NCBI GenBank assembly: GCA_033782935.1
Contig: JAWQEG010000723.1
Coordinates: forward strand, 620,001-684,000
From: Petrolisthes cinctipes
Lineage: Eukaryota; Arthropoda; Malacostraca; Decapoda; Porcellanidae
Direction: 5' to 3'
DNA length: 64,000 bases
Of this stretch, positions 10,447-22,100 are shown piece after piece. The first letter of the stretch is position 1; every line of letters starts with the position of its first letter. Under the pieces are notes generated by a model that was not told the DNA's origin, made no database searches, and saw only the letters and a program-made list of their open reading frames with translations. A program made the translations under genes and the position numbers.

Positions 10447-10594
10447 GAGTAGGCATGTACAGATCGCTTCTGGGACCCCTAAATATCGAATTTTCGGGTG
10501 TTTTGGGACTGAATTTGAGATATCGACTTTTTGGCACCTAAAATATCGATTTTTAGCATGTTTTTAGCCTATATTTTGAAAATATTCTAGCACT
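10447..10594 (+). repeat. Monomer type C2 (148 bp), reference copy
   Basis: Third monomer of trimer 2. It has the same 29 bp absence as C1 but begins GATCGCTTCTGGGACCCCTAAATAT and has CGACTTTTTGGCACCTAAAA in the second half where C1 usually has CGATTTTTTGGCACCTAAAATG. The next A1 copy starts at 10,595 with an unusual GAGTGCCTATGTACAG instead of GAGTAGGCATGTACAG. Confidence 0.88.
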
Positions 10595-12598
10595 GAGTGC
10601 CTATGTACAGATTGCTTCTGGGACCCCAAAATATTGAATTTTCGGGTGTTTTGAGCCTGAATTTGAGATATAAACGGGTACAGAAGATACATGCACATAT
10701 TGACTTTGGGCACCAAAAATATCGATTTTCAGCATGTTTTGGGGCTGAATTTTGAAAATACTCTAACACGGAGTAGGCATGTACAGATCGCTTCTGGGAC
10801 CCCAAAATATCGAATTTTCGGGTGTTTAGGGCCAGAATTTGAGATATAAACGGGTACAAAAGATGCATGCACATATCGACTTTTGGGCACCTAAAAAATC
10901 GTTTTTCAGTATGTTTTTGGCCTGTATGTTGAAAATACTCTAACAAGAGGTAGGCATGTACAGATACCTTCTGGGACCTCTAAATATCGAATTTTCGGGT
11001 GTTTTGGGACTGAATTTGAGATATCGATTATTTGGCACCTAAAATGTCGATTTTTAGCATGTTTTTAGCCTATATTTTGAAAATATTCTAGCACTGTGTA
11101 GGCATGTACAGATTGCTTCTGGGACCCCAAAATATTGAATTTTCGGGTGTTTTGAGCCTGAATTTGAGATATAAACGGGTACAGAAGATACATGCACATG
11201 TTGACTTTGGGCACCAAAAATATCGATTTTCAGCATGTTTTGGGCCTGAATTTTGAAAATACTCTAACACGGAGTAGGCATGTACAAATCGCTTCTGGGA
11301 CCCCAAAATATCGAATTTTCGGGTGTTTAGGGCCAGAATTTGAGATATAAACGGGTACAGAAGATGCATGCACATATCGACTTTTGGGTACCTAAAAGAT
11401 CGATTTTCAGTATGTTTTTGGCCTGTATGTTGAAAATACTCTAACAAGGAGTAGGCATGTACAGATACCTTCTGGGACCCCTAAATATCGAATTTTCGGG
11501 TGTTTTGGGACTGAATTTGAGATATCGATTTTTTGGCACCTAAAATGTCGATTTTTAGCATGTTTTTAGCCTATATTTTGAAAATATTCTAGCACTGTGT
11601 AGGCATGTACAGATTGCTTCTGGGACCCCAAAATATTGAATTTTCGGGTGTTTTGAGCCTGAATTTGAGATATAAACGGGTAAAGAAGATACATGCACAT
11701 ATTGACTTTGGGCATCTAAAATATCGATTTTCAGCATGTTTTGGGCCTGTATTTTGAAAATACTCTAACACTGAGTAGGCATGTACAGATTGCTTCTGGG
11801 ACCCCAAAATATTGAATTTTCGGGTGTTTTGAGCCTGAATTTGAGATATAAACGGGTACTGAAGATGCATGCACATATCGACTTTTGTGCACCTAAAAGA
11901 TCGATTTTCAGTATGTTTTGAGCATGTATTTTGAAAATACTCTAACACGGAGTAGGCATGTACAGATCGCTTCTGGGACCCCTAAATATCGAATTTTCGG
12001 GTGTTTTGGGACTGAATTTGAGATATCGACTTTTTGGCACCTAAAAGATCGATTTTTAGCATGTTTTTAGCCTATATTTTGAAAATATTCTAGCACTGAG
12101 TAGGCATGTACAGATTGCTTCTGGGACCCCAAAATATTGAATTTTCGGGTGTTTTGAGCCTGAATTTGAGATATAAACGGGTACAGAAGATACATGCACA
12201 TATTGACTTTGGGCACCAAAAATATCGATTTTCAGCATGTTTTGGGCCTGAATTTTGAAAATACTCTAACACGGAGTAGGCATGTACAGATCGCTTCTGG
12301 GACCCCAAAATATCGAATTTTCGGGTGTTTAGGGCCAGAATTTGAGATTTAAACGGGTACAGAAGATGCATGCACATATCGACTTTTGGGCACCTAAAAG
12401 ATCGATTTTCAGTATGTTTTTGGCCTGTATTTTGAAAATACTCTAACAAGGAGTAGGCATGTACAGATACCTTCTGGGACCTCTAAATATCGAATTTTCG
12501 GGTGTTTTGGGACTGAATTTGAGATATCGATTTTTTGGCACCTAAAATGTCGATTTTTAGCATGTTTTTAGCCTATATTTTGAAAATATTCTAGCACT

Positions 12599-13099
12599 GT
12601 GTAGGCATGTACAGATTGCTTCTGGGACCCCAAAATATTGAATTTTCGGGTGTTTTGAGCCTGAATTTGAGATATAAACGGGTACAGAAGATACATGCAC
12701 ATATTGACTTTGGGCACCAAAAATATCGATTTTCAGCATGTTCTGGGCCTGAATTTTGAAAATACTCTAACACGGAGTAGGCATGTACAGATCGCTTCTG
12801 GGACCCCAAAATATCGAATTTTCGGGTGTTTAGGGCCAGAATTTGAGCTATAAACGGGTACAGAAGATGCATGCATATATCGACTTTTGGGTACCTAAAA
12901 GATCGATTTTCAGTATGTTTTTAGCCTGTATGTTGAAAATACTCTAACAAGGAGTAGGCATGTACAGATACCTTCTGAGACCTCTAAATATCGAATTTTC
13001 GGGTGTTTTGGGACTGAATTTGAGATATCGATTTTTTGGCACCTAAAATGTCGATTTTTAGCATGTTTTTAGCCTATATTTTGAAAATATTCTAGCACT
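12599..13099 (+). repeat. 501-bp trimer present in D1 only
   Basis: The A1-B1-C1 trimer at this site follows another A1-B1-C1 trimer and is missing at the matching place in D2, where the offset falls by exactly 501 bp (from 26,820 to 26,319). It carries private bases such as GTTCTGGGCC and ATTTGAGCTATAAACGGG. The change is a clean in-register gain or loss. Confidence 0.82.
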
Positions 13100-16000
13100 G
13101 TGTAGGCATGTACAGATTGCTTCTGGGACCCCAAAATATTGAATTTTCGGGTGTTTTGAGCCTGAATTTGAGATATAAACGGGTACAGAAGATATATGCA
13201 CATATTGACTTTGGGCACCAAAAATATCGATTTTCAGCATGTTTTGGGCCGAAATTTTGAAAATACTCTAACACGGAGTAGGCATGTACAGATCGCTTCT
13301 GGGACCCCAAAATATCGAATTTTCGGGTGTTTAGGGCCAGAATTTGAGATATAAACGGGTACAGAAGATGCATGCACATATCGACTTTTGGGCACCTAAA
13401 GGATCGATTTTCAGTATGTTTTTGGCCTGTATGTTGAAAATACTCTAACAAGGAGTAGGCATGTACAGATACCTTCTGGGACCTCTAAATATCGAATTTT
13501 CGGGTGTTTTGGGACTGAATTTGAGATATCGATTTTTTGGCACCTAAAATGTCGATTTTTAGCATGTTTTTAGCCTATATAATTTGAAAATATTCTAGCA
13601 CTGTGTAGGCATGTACAGATTGCTTCTGGGACCCCAAAATATTGAATTTTCGGGTGTTTTGAGCCTGAATTCGAGATATAAACGGGTAAAGAAGATACAT
13701 GCACATATTGACTTTGGGCATCTAAAATATCGATTTTCAGCATGTTTTGGGCCTGTATTTTGAAAATACTCTAACACTGAGTAGGCATGTACAGATTGCT
13801 TCTGGGACCCCAAAATATTGAATTTTCGGGTGTTTTGAGCCTGAATTTGAGATATAAACGGGTACTGAAGATGCATGCACATATCGACTTTTGTGCACCT
13901 AAAAGATCGATTTTCAGTATGTTTTGAGCATGTATTTTGAAAATACTCTAACACAGAGTAGACATGTACAGATCGCTTCTGGGACCCCTAAATATCGAAT
14001 TTTCGGGTGTTTTGGGACTGAATTTGAGATATCGACTTTTTGGCACCTAAAATGTCGATTTTTAGCATGTTTTTAGCCTATATTTTGAAAATATTCTAGC
14101 ACTGTACATATTGCTTCTGGGACCCCAAAATATTGAATTATCGGGTGTTTTGAGCCATAATTTGAGATATAAACGGGTACAGAAGATACATGCACATATT
14201 GACTTTGGGCACCAAAAATATCGATTTAGAGCATGTTTTGGGCCTGAATTTTGAAAATACTCTAACACGGAGTAGGCATGTACAGATCGCTTCTGGGACC
14301 CCAAAATATCGAATTTTTGGGTGTTTAGGGCCAGAATTTGAGATATAAACGGGTACAGAAGATGCATGCACATATCGACTTTTGGGCACCTAAAAGATCG
14401 ATTTTCAGTATGTTTTTGGCCTGTATTTTGAAAATACTCTAACACGGAGTAGGCATGTACAGATACCTTCTGGGACCTCTAAATATCGAATTTTCGGGTG
14501 TTTTGGGACTGAATTTGATATATCGATTTTTTGGCACCTAAAATGTCGATTTTTAGCATGTTTTTAGCCTATATTTTGAAAATATTCTAGCACTGTGTAG
14601 GCATGTACAGATTGCTTCTGGGACCCCAAAATATTGAATTTTCGGGTGTTTTGAGCCTGAATTTGAGATATAAACGGGTACTGAAGATGCATGCACATAT
14701 CGACTTTTGTGCACCTAAAAGATCGATTTTCAGTATGTTTTGAGCATGTATTTTGAAAATACTCTAACACGGAGTAGGCATGTACAGATCGCTTCTGGGA
14801 CCCCTAAATATTGAATTTTCGGGTGCTTTGGGACTGAATTTGAGATATCGACTTTTTGGCACCTAAAAGATCGATTTTTAGCATGTTTTTAGCCTATATT
14901 TTGAAAATATTCTAGCACTGAGTAGGCATGTACAGATTGCTTCTGGGACCCCAAAATATTGAATTTTCGGGCGTTTTGAGCCTGAATTTGAGAAATAAAC
15001 CGGTACAGAAGATACATGCACATATTGACTTTGGGCATCTAAAATATTTTTTTTTAGCATGTTTTGGGCCTGTATTTTGAAAATACTCTAACACTGAGTA
15101 GGCATGTACAGATTGCTTCTGGGACCCCAAAATATTGAATTTTCGGGTGTTTTGAGCCTGAATTTGAGATATAAACGGGTACTGAAGATGCATGCACATA
15201 TCGACTTTTGTGCACCTAAAAGATCGATTTTCAGTATGTTTTGAGCATGTATTTTGAAAATACTCTAACACGGAGTAGGCATGTACAGATCGCTTCTGGG
15301 ACCCCTAAATATCGAATTTTCGGGTGTTTTGGGACTGAATTTATGATATCGACTTTTTGGCACCTAAAAGATCGATTTCTAGCATGTTTTTAGCCTATAT
15401 TTTGAAAATATTCTAGCACTGAGTAGGCATGTACAGATTGCTTCTGGGACCCCAAAATATTGAATTTTCGGGTGTTTTGAGCCTGAATTTGAGATATAAA
15501 CGGGTACAGAAGATACATGCACATATTGACTTTGGGCACCAAAAATATCGATTTTCAGCATGTTTTGGGACTGAATTTTGAAAATTCTCTAACACGGAGT
15601 AGACATGTACAGATCGCTTCTGGGACCCCAAAATATCGAATTTTCGGGTGTTTAGGGCCAGAATTTGAGATATAAACGGGTACAGAAGATGCATGCACAT
15701 ATCGACTTTTGGGCACCTAAAAGATCGATTTTCAGTATGTTTTGAGCATGTATTTTGAAAATACTCTAACACGGAGTAGGCATGTTCAGATCGCTTCTGG
15801 GACCCCTAAATATCGAATTTTCGGGTGTTTTGGGACTGAATTTGAGATATCGACTTTTTTGCACCTAAAATATCGACTTTTAGCATGTTTTTAGCCTATA
15901 TTTTGAAAATATTCTAGCACTGAGTAGGCATGTACAGATTGCTTCTGGGACCCCAAAATATTAAATTTTCGGGTGTTTTGAGCCTGAATTTGAGATATAA

Positions 16001-19000
16001 ACGGGTACTGAAAATGCATGCACATATCGACTTTTGTGCACCTAAAAGATCGATTTTCAGTAAGTTTTGAGCATGTATTTTGAAAATACTCTAACACGGA
16101 GTAGGCATGTACAGATCGCTTCTGGGACCCCTAAATATCGAATTTTCGGGTGTTTTGGGACTGAATTTGAGATATCGACTTTTTGGCACCTAAAAGATCG
16201 ATTTTTAGCATGTTTTTAGCCTATATCATGAAAATATTCTAGCACTGAGTAGGCATGTACAGATTGCTTCTGGGACCCCAAAATATTGAATTTTCGGGTG
16301 TTTTGAGCCTGAAATTTGAGATATAAACGGGTACTGAAGATGCATGCACATATTGACTTTGGGCACCAAAAATATCGATTTTCAGCATGTTTTGGGCCTG
16401 AATTTTGAAAATACTCTAACACGGAGTAGGCATGTACAGATCGCTTCTGGGACCCCAAAATATCGAATTTTCGGGTGTTTAGGGCCAGAATTTGAGATAT
16501 AAACGGGTACAGAAGATGCATGCACATATCGACTTTTGGGCACCTAAAAGATCGATTTTCAGTATGTTTTTGGCCTGTATGTTGAAAATACTTTAACAAG
16601 GAGTAGGCATGTACAGATACCTTCTGGGACCTCTAAATATCGAATTTTCGGGTGTTTTGGGACTGAATTTGAGATATCGATTTTTTGGCACCTAAAATGT
16701 CGATTTTTAGCATGTTTTTAGCCTATATTTTGAAAATATTCTAGCACTGTGTAGGCATGTACAGATTGCTTCTGGGACCCCAAAATATTGAATTTTCGGG
16801 TGTTTTGAGCCAGAATTTGAGATATAAACGGGTACAGAAGATACATGCACATATTGACTTTGGGCATCTAAAATATCGATTATCAGCATGTTTTGGGCCT
16901 GTATTTTGAAAATACTCTAACACTGAGTAGGCATGTACAGATTGCTTCTGGGACCCCAAAATATTGAATTTTCGGGTGTTTTGAGCCTGAATTTGAGATA
17001 TAAACGGGTACTGAAGATGCATGCACATATCGACTTTTGTGCACCTAAAAGATCGATTTTCAGTATGTTTTGAGCATGTATTTTGAAAATACTCTAACAC
17101 GGAGTAGGCATGTACAGATCGCTTCTGGGACCCCTAAATATCGAATTTTCGGGTGTTTTGGGACTGAATTTGAGATATCGACATTTTGATACCTAAAAGA
17201 TCGATTTTTAGCATGTTTTTAGCCAATATTTTGAAAATATTCTAGCACTGAGTAGGCATGTACATATTGCTTCTGTGACCCCAAAATATTGAATTTTCGG
17301 GTGTTTTGAGCCTGAATTTGAGATATAAACGGGTACAGAAGATACATGCACATATTGACTTTGGGCACCAAAAATATCGATTTTCAGCATGTTTTGGGCC
17401 TGAATTTTAAAAATACTCTAACACGGAGTAGGCATGTACAGATCGCTTCTGGGACCCCAAAATATCGAATTTTCGGGTGTTTAGGGCCAGAATTTGAGAT
17501 ATAAACGGGTACAGAAGATGCATGCACATATCGACTTTTGGGTACCTAAAAGATCGATTTTCAGTATGTTTTTGGCCTGTATGTTGAAAATACTCTAACA
17601 AGGAGTAGGCATGTACAGATACCTTCTGGGACCTCTAAATATCGAATTTTCGGGTGTTTTGGGACTGAATTTGAGATATCGATTTTTTGGCACCTAAAAT
17701 GTCGATTTTTAGCATGTTTTTAGCCTATAATTTGAAAATATTCTAGCACTGTGTAGGCATGTACAGATTGCTTCTGGGACCCCAAAATATTGAATTTTCG
17801 GGTGTTTTGAGCCTGAATTTGAGATATAAACGGGTAAAGAAGATACATGCACATATTGACTTTGGGCATCTAAAATATCGATTTTCAGCATGTTTTGGGC
17901 CTGTATTTTGAAAATACTCTAACACTGAGTAGGCATGTACAGATTGCTTCTGGGACCCCAAAATATTGAATTTTCGGGTGTTTTGAGCCTGAATTTGAGA
18001 TATAAACGGGTACTGAAGATGCATGCACATATCGACTTTTGTGCACCTAAATGATCGATTTTCAGTATGTTTTGAGCATGTATTTTGAAAATACTCTAAC
18101 ACGGAGTAGGCATGTACAGATCGCTTCTGGGACCCCTAAATATCGAATTTTCGGGTGTTTTGGGACTGAATTTGAGATATCGACATTTTGATACCTAAAA
18201 GATCGATTTTTAGCATGTTTTTAGCCAATATTTTGAAAATATTCTAGCACTGAGTAGGCATGTACATATTGCTTCTGTGACCCCAAAATATTGAATTTTC
18301 GGGTGTTTTGAGCCTGAATTTGAGATATAAACGGGTACAGAAGATACATGCACATATTGACTTTAGGCACCAAAAATATCGATTTTCAGCATGTTTTGGG
18401 CCTGAATTTTGAAAATACTCTAACACGGAGTAGGCATGTACAGATCGCTTCTGGGACCCCAAAATATCGAGTTTTCGGGTGTTTAGGGCCAGAATTTGAG
18501 ATATAAACGGGTACAGAAGATGCATGCACATATCGACTTTTGGGTACCTAAAAGATCGATTTTCAGTATGTTTTTGGCCTGTATGTTGAAAATACTCTAA
18601 CAAGGAGTAGGCATGTACAGATACCTTCTGGGACCTCTAAATATCGAATTTTCGGGTGTTTTGGGACTGAATTTGAGATATCGATTTTTTGGCACCTAAA
18701 ATGTCGATTTTTAGCATGTTTTTAGCCTATATTTTGAAAATATTCTAGCACTGTGTAGGCATGTACAGATTGCTTCTGGGACCCCAAAATATTGAATTTT
18801 CGGGTGTTTTGAGCCTGAATTTGAGATATAAACGGGTACAGAAGATACATGCACATATTGACTTTGGGCACCAAAAATATCGATTTTCAGCATGTTTTGG
18901 GCCTGAATTTTGAAAATACTCTAACACGGAGTAGGCATGTACAGATCGCTTCTGGGACCAAAAAATATCGAATTTTCGGGTGTTTAGGGCCAGAATTTGA

Positions 19001-19150
19001 GATATAAACGGGTACAGAAGATGCATGCACATATCGACTTTTGGGTACCTAAAAGATCGATTTTCAGTATGTTTTTGGCCTGTATGTTGAAAATACTCTA
19101 ACTAGGAGTAGGCATGTACAGATACCTTCTGGGACCTCTAAATATCGAAT

Positions 19151-22100
19151 TTTCGGGTGTTTTGGGACTGAATTTGAGATATCGATTTTTTGGCACCTAA
19201 AATGTCGATTTTTAGCATGTTTTTAGCCTATATTTTGAAAATATTCTAGCACTGTGTAGGCATGTACAGATTGCTTCTGGGACCCCAAAATATTGAATTT
19301 TCGGGTGTTTTGAGCCTGAATTTGAGATATAAACGGGTACAGAAGATACATGCACATATTGACTTTCGGCATCTAAAATATCGATTTTTAGCATGTTTTG
19401 GGCTTGTATTTTGAATATACTCTAACACTGAGTAGGCATGTACAGATCGCTTCTGGGACCCCAAAATATTAAATTTTCGGGTGTTTTCAGCCTGAATTTG
19501 AGATATAAACGGGTACTGAAGATGCATGCACATATCGACTTTTGTGCACCTAAAAGATCGATTTTCAGTATGTTTTGAGCATGTATTTTGAAAATACTCT
19601 AACACGGAGTAGGCATGTACAGATCGCTTCTGGGACCCCTAAATATCGAATTTTCGGGTGTTTTGGGACTGAATTTGAGATATCGACTTTTTGGCACCTA
19701 AAAGATCGATTTTTAGCATGTTTTTAGCCTATATTTTGAAAATATTCTAGCACTGAGTAGGCATGTACAGATTGCTTCTGGGACCCCAAAATATTGAATT
19801 TTCGGGTGTTTTGAGCCTGAATTTGAGATATAAACGGGTACAGAAGATACATGCACATATTGACTTTGGGCACCAAAAATATCGATTTTCAGCATGTTTT
19901 GGGCCTGAATTTTGAAAATAATCTAACACGGAGTAGGCATGTACAGATCGCTTCTGGTACCCCAAAATATCGAATTTTCGGGTGTTTAGGGCCAGAATTT
20001 GAGATATAAACGGGTACAGAAGATGAATGCACATATCGACTTTTGTGCACCTAAAAGATCGATTTTCAGTATGTTTTTGGCCTGTATTTTGAAAATACTC
20101 TAACACGGAGTAGGCATGTACAGATACCTTCTGGGACCTTTAAATATCGAATTTTCGGGTGTTATGGGACTGAATTTGAGATATCGATTTTTTGGCACCT
20201 ATAATATCGATTTTTTGGCACCTATAATATCGATTTTTAGCATGTTTTTAGCCTATATTTTGAAAATATTCTAGCACTGTGTAGGCATGTACAGATTGCT
20301 TCTGGGACCCCAAAATATTGAATTTTCCGGTGTTTTGATCCTGAATTTGAGATATAAACGGTTACAGAAGATAGATGCACATATTGACTTTGGGCATCTA
20401 AAATATCGATTTTCAGCATGTTTTGGGCCTGTATTTTGAAAATACTCTAACACTGAGTAGGCATGTACAGATCGCTTCTGGAACCCCAAAATATCGAATT
20501 TTCGGGTGTTTAGGGCCAGAATTTGAGATATAAACGGGTCCAGAAGATGCATGCACATATCGACTTTTGGGCACCTAAAAGATCGATTTTCAGTATGTTT
20601 TTGGCCTGTATTTTGAAAATACTCTAACACGGAGTAGGCATGTACAGATACCTTCTGGGACCTCTAAATATCGAATTTTCGGGTGTTTTGGGACTGAATT
20701 TGAGATATCGATTTTTTGGCACCTAAAATGTCGATTTTTAGCATGTTTTTAGCCTATATTTTGAAAATATTCTAGCACTGTGTAGGCATGTACAGATTGC
20801 TTCTGGGACCCCAAAATATTGAATTTTCGGGTGTTTTGAGCCTGAATTTGAGATATAAACGGGTACAGATGATACATGCACATATTGACTTTGGGCATCT
20901 AAATTATCGATTTTCAGCATGTTTCGAGCCTGTATTTTGAAAATACTCTAACACTGAGTAGGCATGTACAGATTGCTTCTGGGACCCCAAAATATTGAAT
21001 TTTCGTGTGTTTTGAGCCTGAATTTGAGATATAAACGGGTACTGAAGATGCATGCACATATCGACTTTTGTGCACCTAAAAGATCGATTTTCAGTATGTT
21101 TTGAGCATGTATTTTGAAAATACTCTAACACGGAGTAGGCATGTACAGATACCTTCTGGGACCTCTAAATATCGAATTTTCGGGTGTTATGGGACTGAAT
21201 TTAAGATATCGATTTTTTGGCACCTATAATATCGATTTTTAGCATGTTTTTATCCTATATTTTGAAAATATTCTAGCACTGTGTAGGCATGTACAGATTG
21301 CTTCTGGGACCCCAAAATATTGAATTTTCGGGTGTTTTGAGCCTGAATTTGAGATATAAACGGGTACAGAAGATACATGCACATATTGACTTTGGGCACC
21401 AAAAATATCGATTTTCAGCATGTTTTGGGCCTGAATTTTGAAAATACTCTAACACGGAGTAGGCATGTACAGATCGCTTCTGGGACCCCAAAATATCGAA
21501 TTTTCGGGTGTTTAGTGCCAGAATTTGAGATATAAACGGGTACAGATGATGCATGCACATATCGACTTTTGGGCACCTGAGAGATCGATTTTCAGTATGT
21601 TTTTGGCCTGTATTTTGAAAATACTCTAACACGGAGTAGGCATGTACAGATACCTTCTGGGACCTCTAAATATCGAATTTTCGGGTGTTTTGGAACTAAA
21701 TTTGAGATATCGATTTATTGGCACCTAAAATGTCGATTTTTAGCATGTTTTTCGCCTATATTTTGAAAATATTCTAGCACTGTGTAGGCATGTATAGATT
21801 GCTTCTGGGACCCCAAAATATTGAATTTTCGGGTGTTTTGAGCCTGAATTTGAGATATAAACGGGTACAGAAGATACATGCACAAATTGACTTTGGGCAT
21901 CTAAAATATCGATTTTTAGCATGTTTTGGGCCGAAATTTTGAAAATACTCTAACACGGAGTAGGCATGTACAGATCGCTTCTGGGACCCCTGAATATCGA
22001 ATTTTCGGGTGTTTTGGGACTGAATTTGAGATATCGACTTTTTGGCACCTAAAAGATCGATTTTTAGCATGTTTTTAGCCTATATTTTGAAAATATTTTA

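Larger units (their letters stand above)
9593..10594 (+). repeat. Reference 1002-bp higher-order repeat, A1-B1-C1-A2-B2-C2
   Basis: This is the clearest copy of the six-monomer unit, exactly 1002 bp, made of two 501 bp trimers. Diagnostic bases separate the trimers. Trimer 1 has GGGCACCAAAAATATCG in A, TTTAGGGCCAG in B and GATACCTTCTGGGACCTCT in C. Trimer 2 has GGGCATCTAAAATATCG in A, GGTACTGAAGATG and CTTTTGTGCACC in B, and GATCGCTTCTGGGACCCCT in C. The same alternation recurs over much of the window, for example 11,096-12,598 and 16,749-18,250, but is often broken by loss or gain of monomers. Boundaries are placed at the GAGTAGGCAT or GTGTAGGCAT motif, which is a convention; any phase is equally valid. 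Confidence 0.9.
1..19150 (+). repeat. Segment D1, first copy of a long intra-array duplication
   Basis: Collinear with 25,477-about 46,150. The offset steps between blocks. Positions 1-about 6,580 match at +25,476; about 6,910-8,838 at +25,151; about 8,850-10,446 at +26,142; 10,771-about 11,500 at +25,818; about 11,550-12,598 at +26,820; 13,100-about 16,098 at +26,319; 16,424-about 18,100 at +25,994; about 18,250-18,750 at +26,496; about 18,750-19,150 at +26,997. Rare shared variants anchor the match: GTTACAGAAGATAGATG at 1,860 and 27,336, T8 at 8,378 and 33,529, and GGGACCAAAAAATATCG near 18,955 and 45,952. The left boundary lies outside the window. The right boundary falls between about 19,110 and 19,307, where matching variants stop. 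Confidence 0.9.

Noticed and set aside
15047..15056. T-rich tract AAAATATTTTTTTTTAGC (also in D2 near 41,364) as a terminator or poly(A) tail of a retroelement
   Set aside because: It is a local base change within an A2 monomer (usually AAAATATCGATTTTCAGC), without target-site duplication or inserted sequence.
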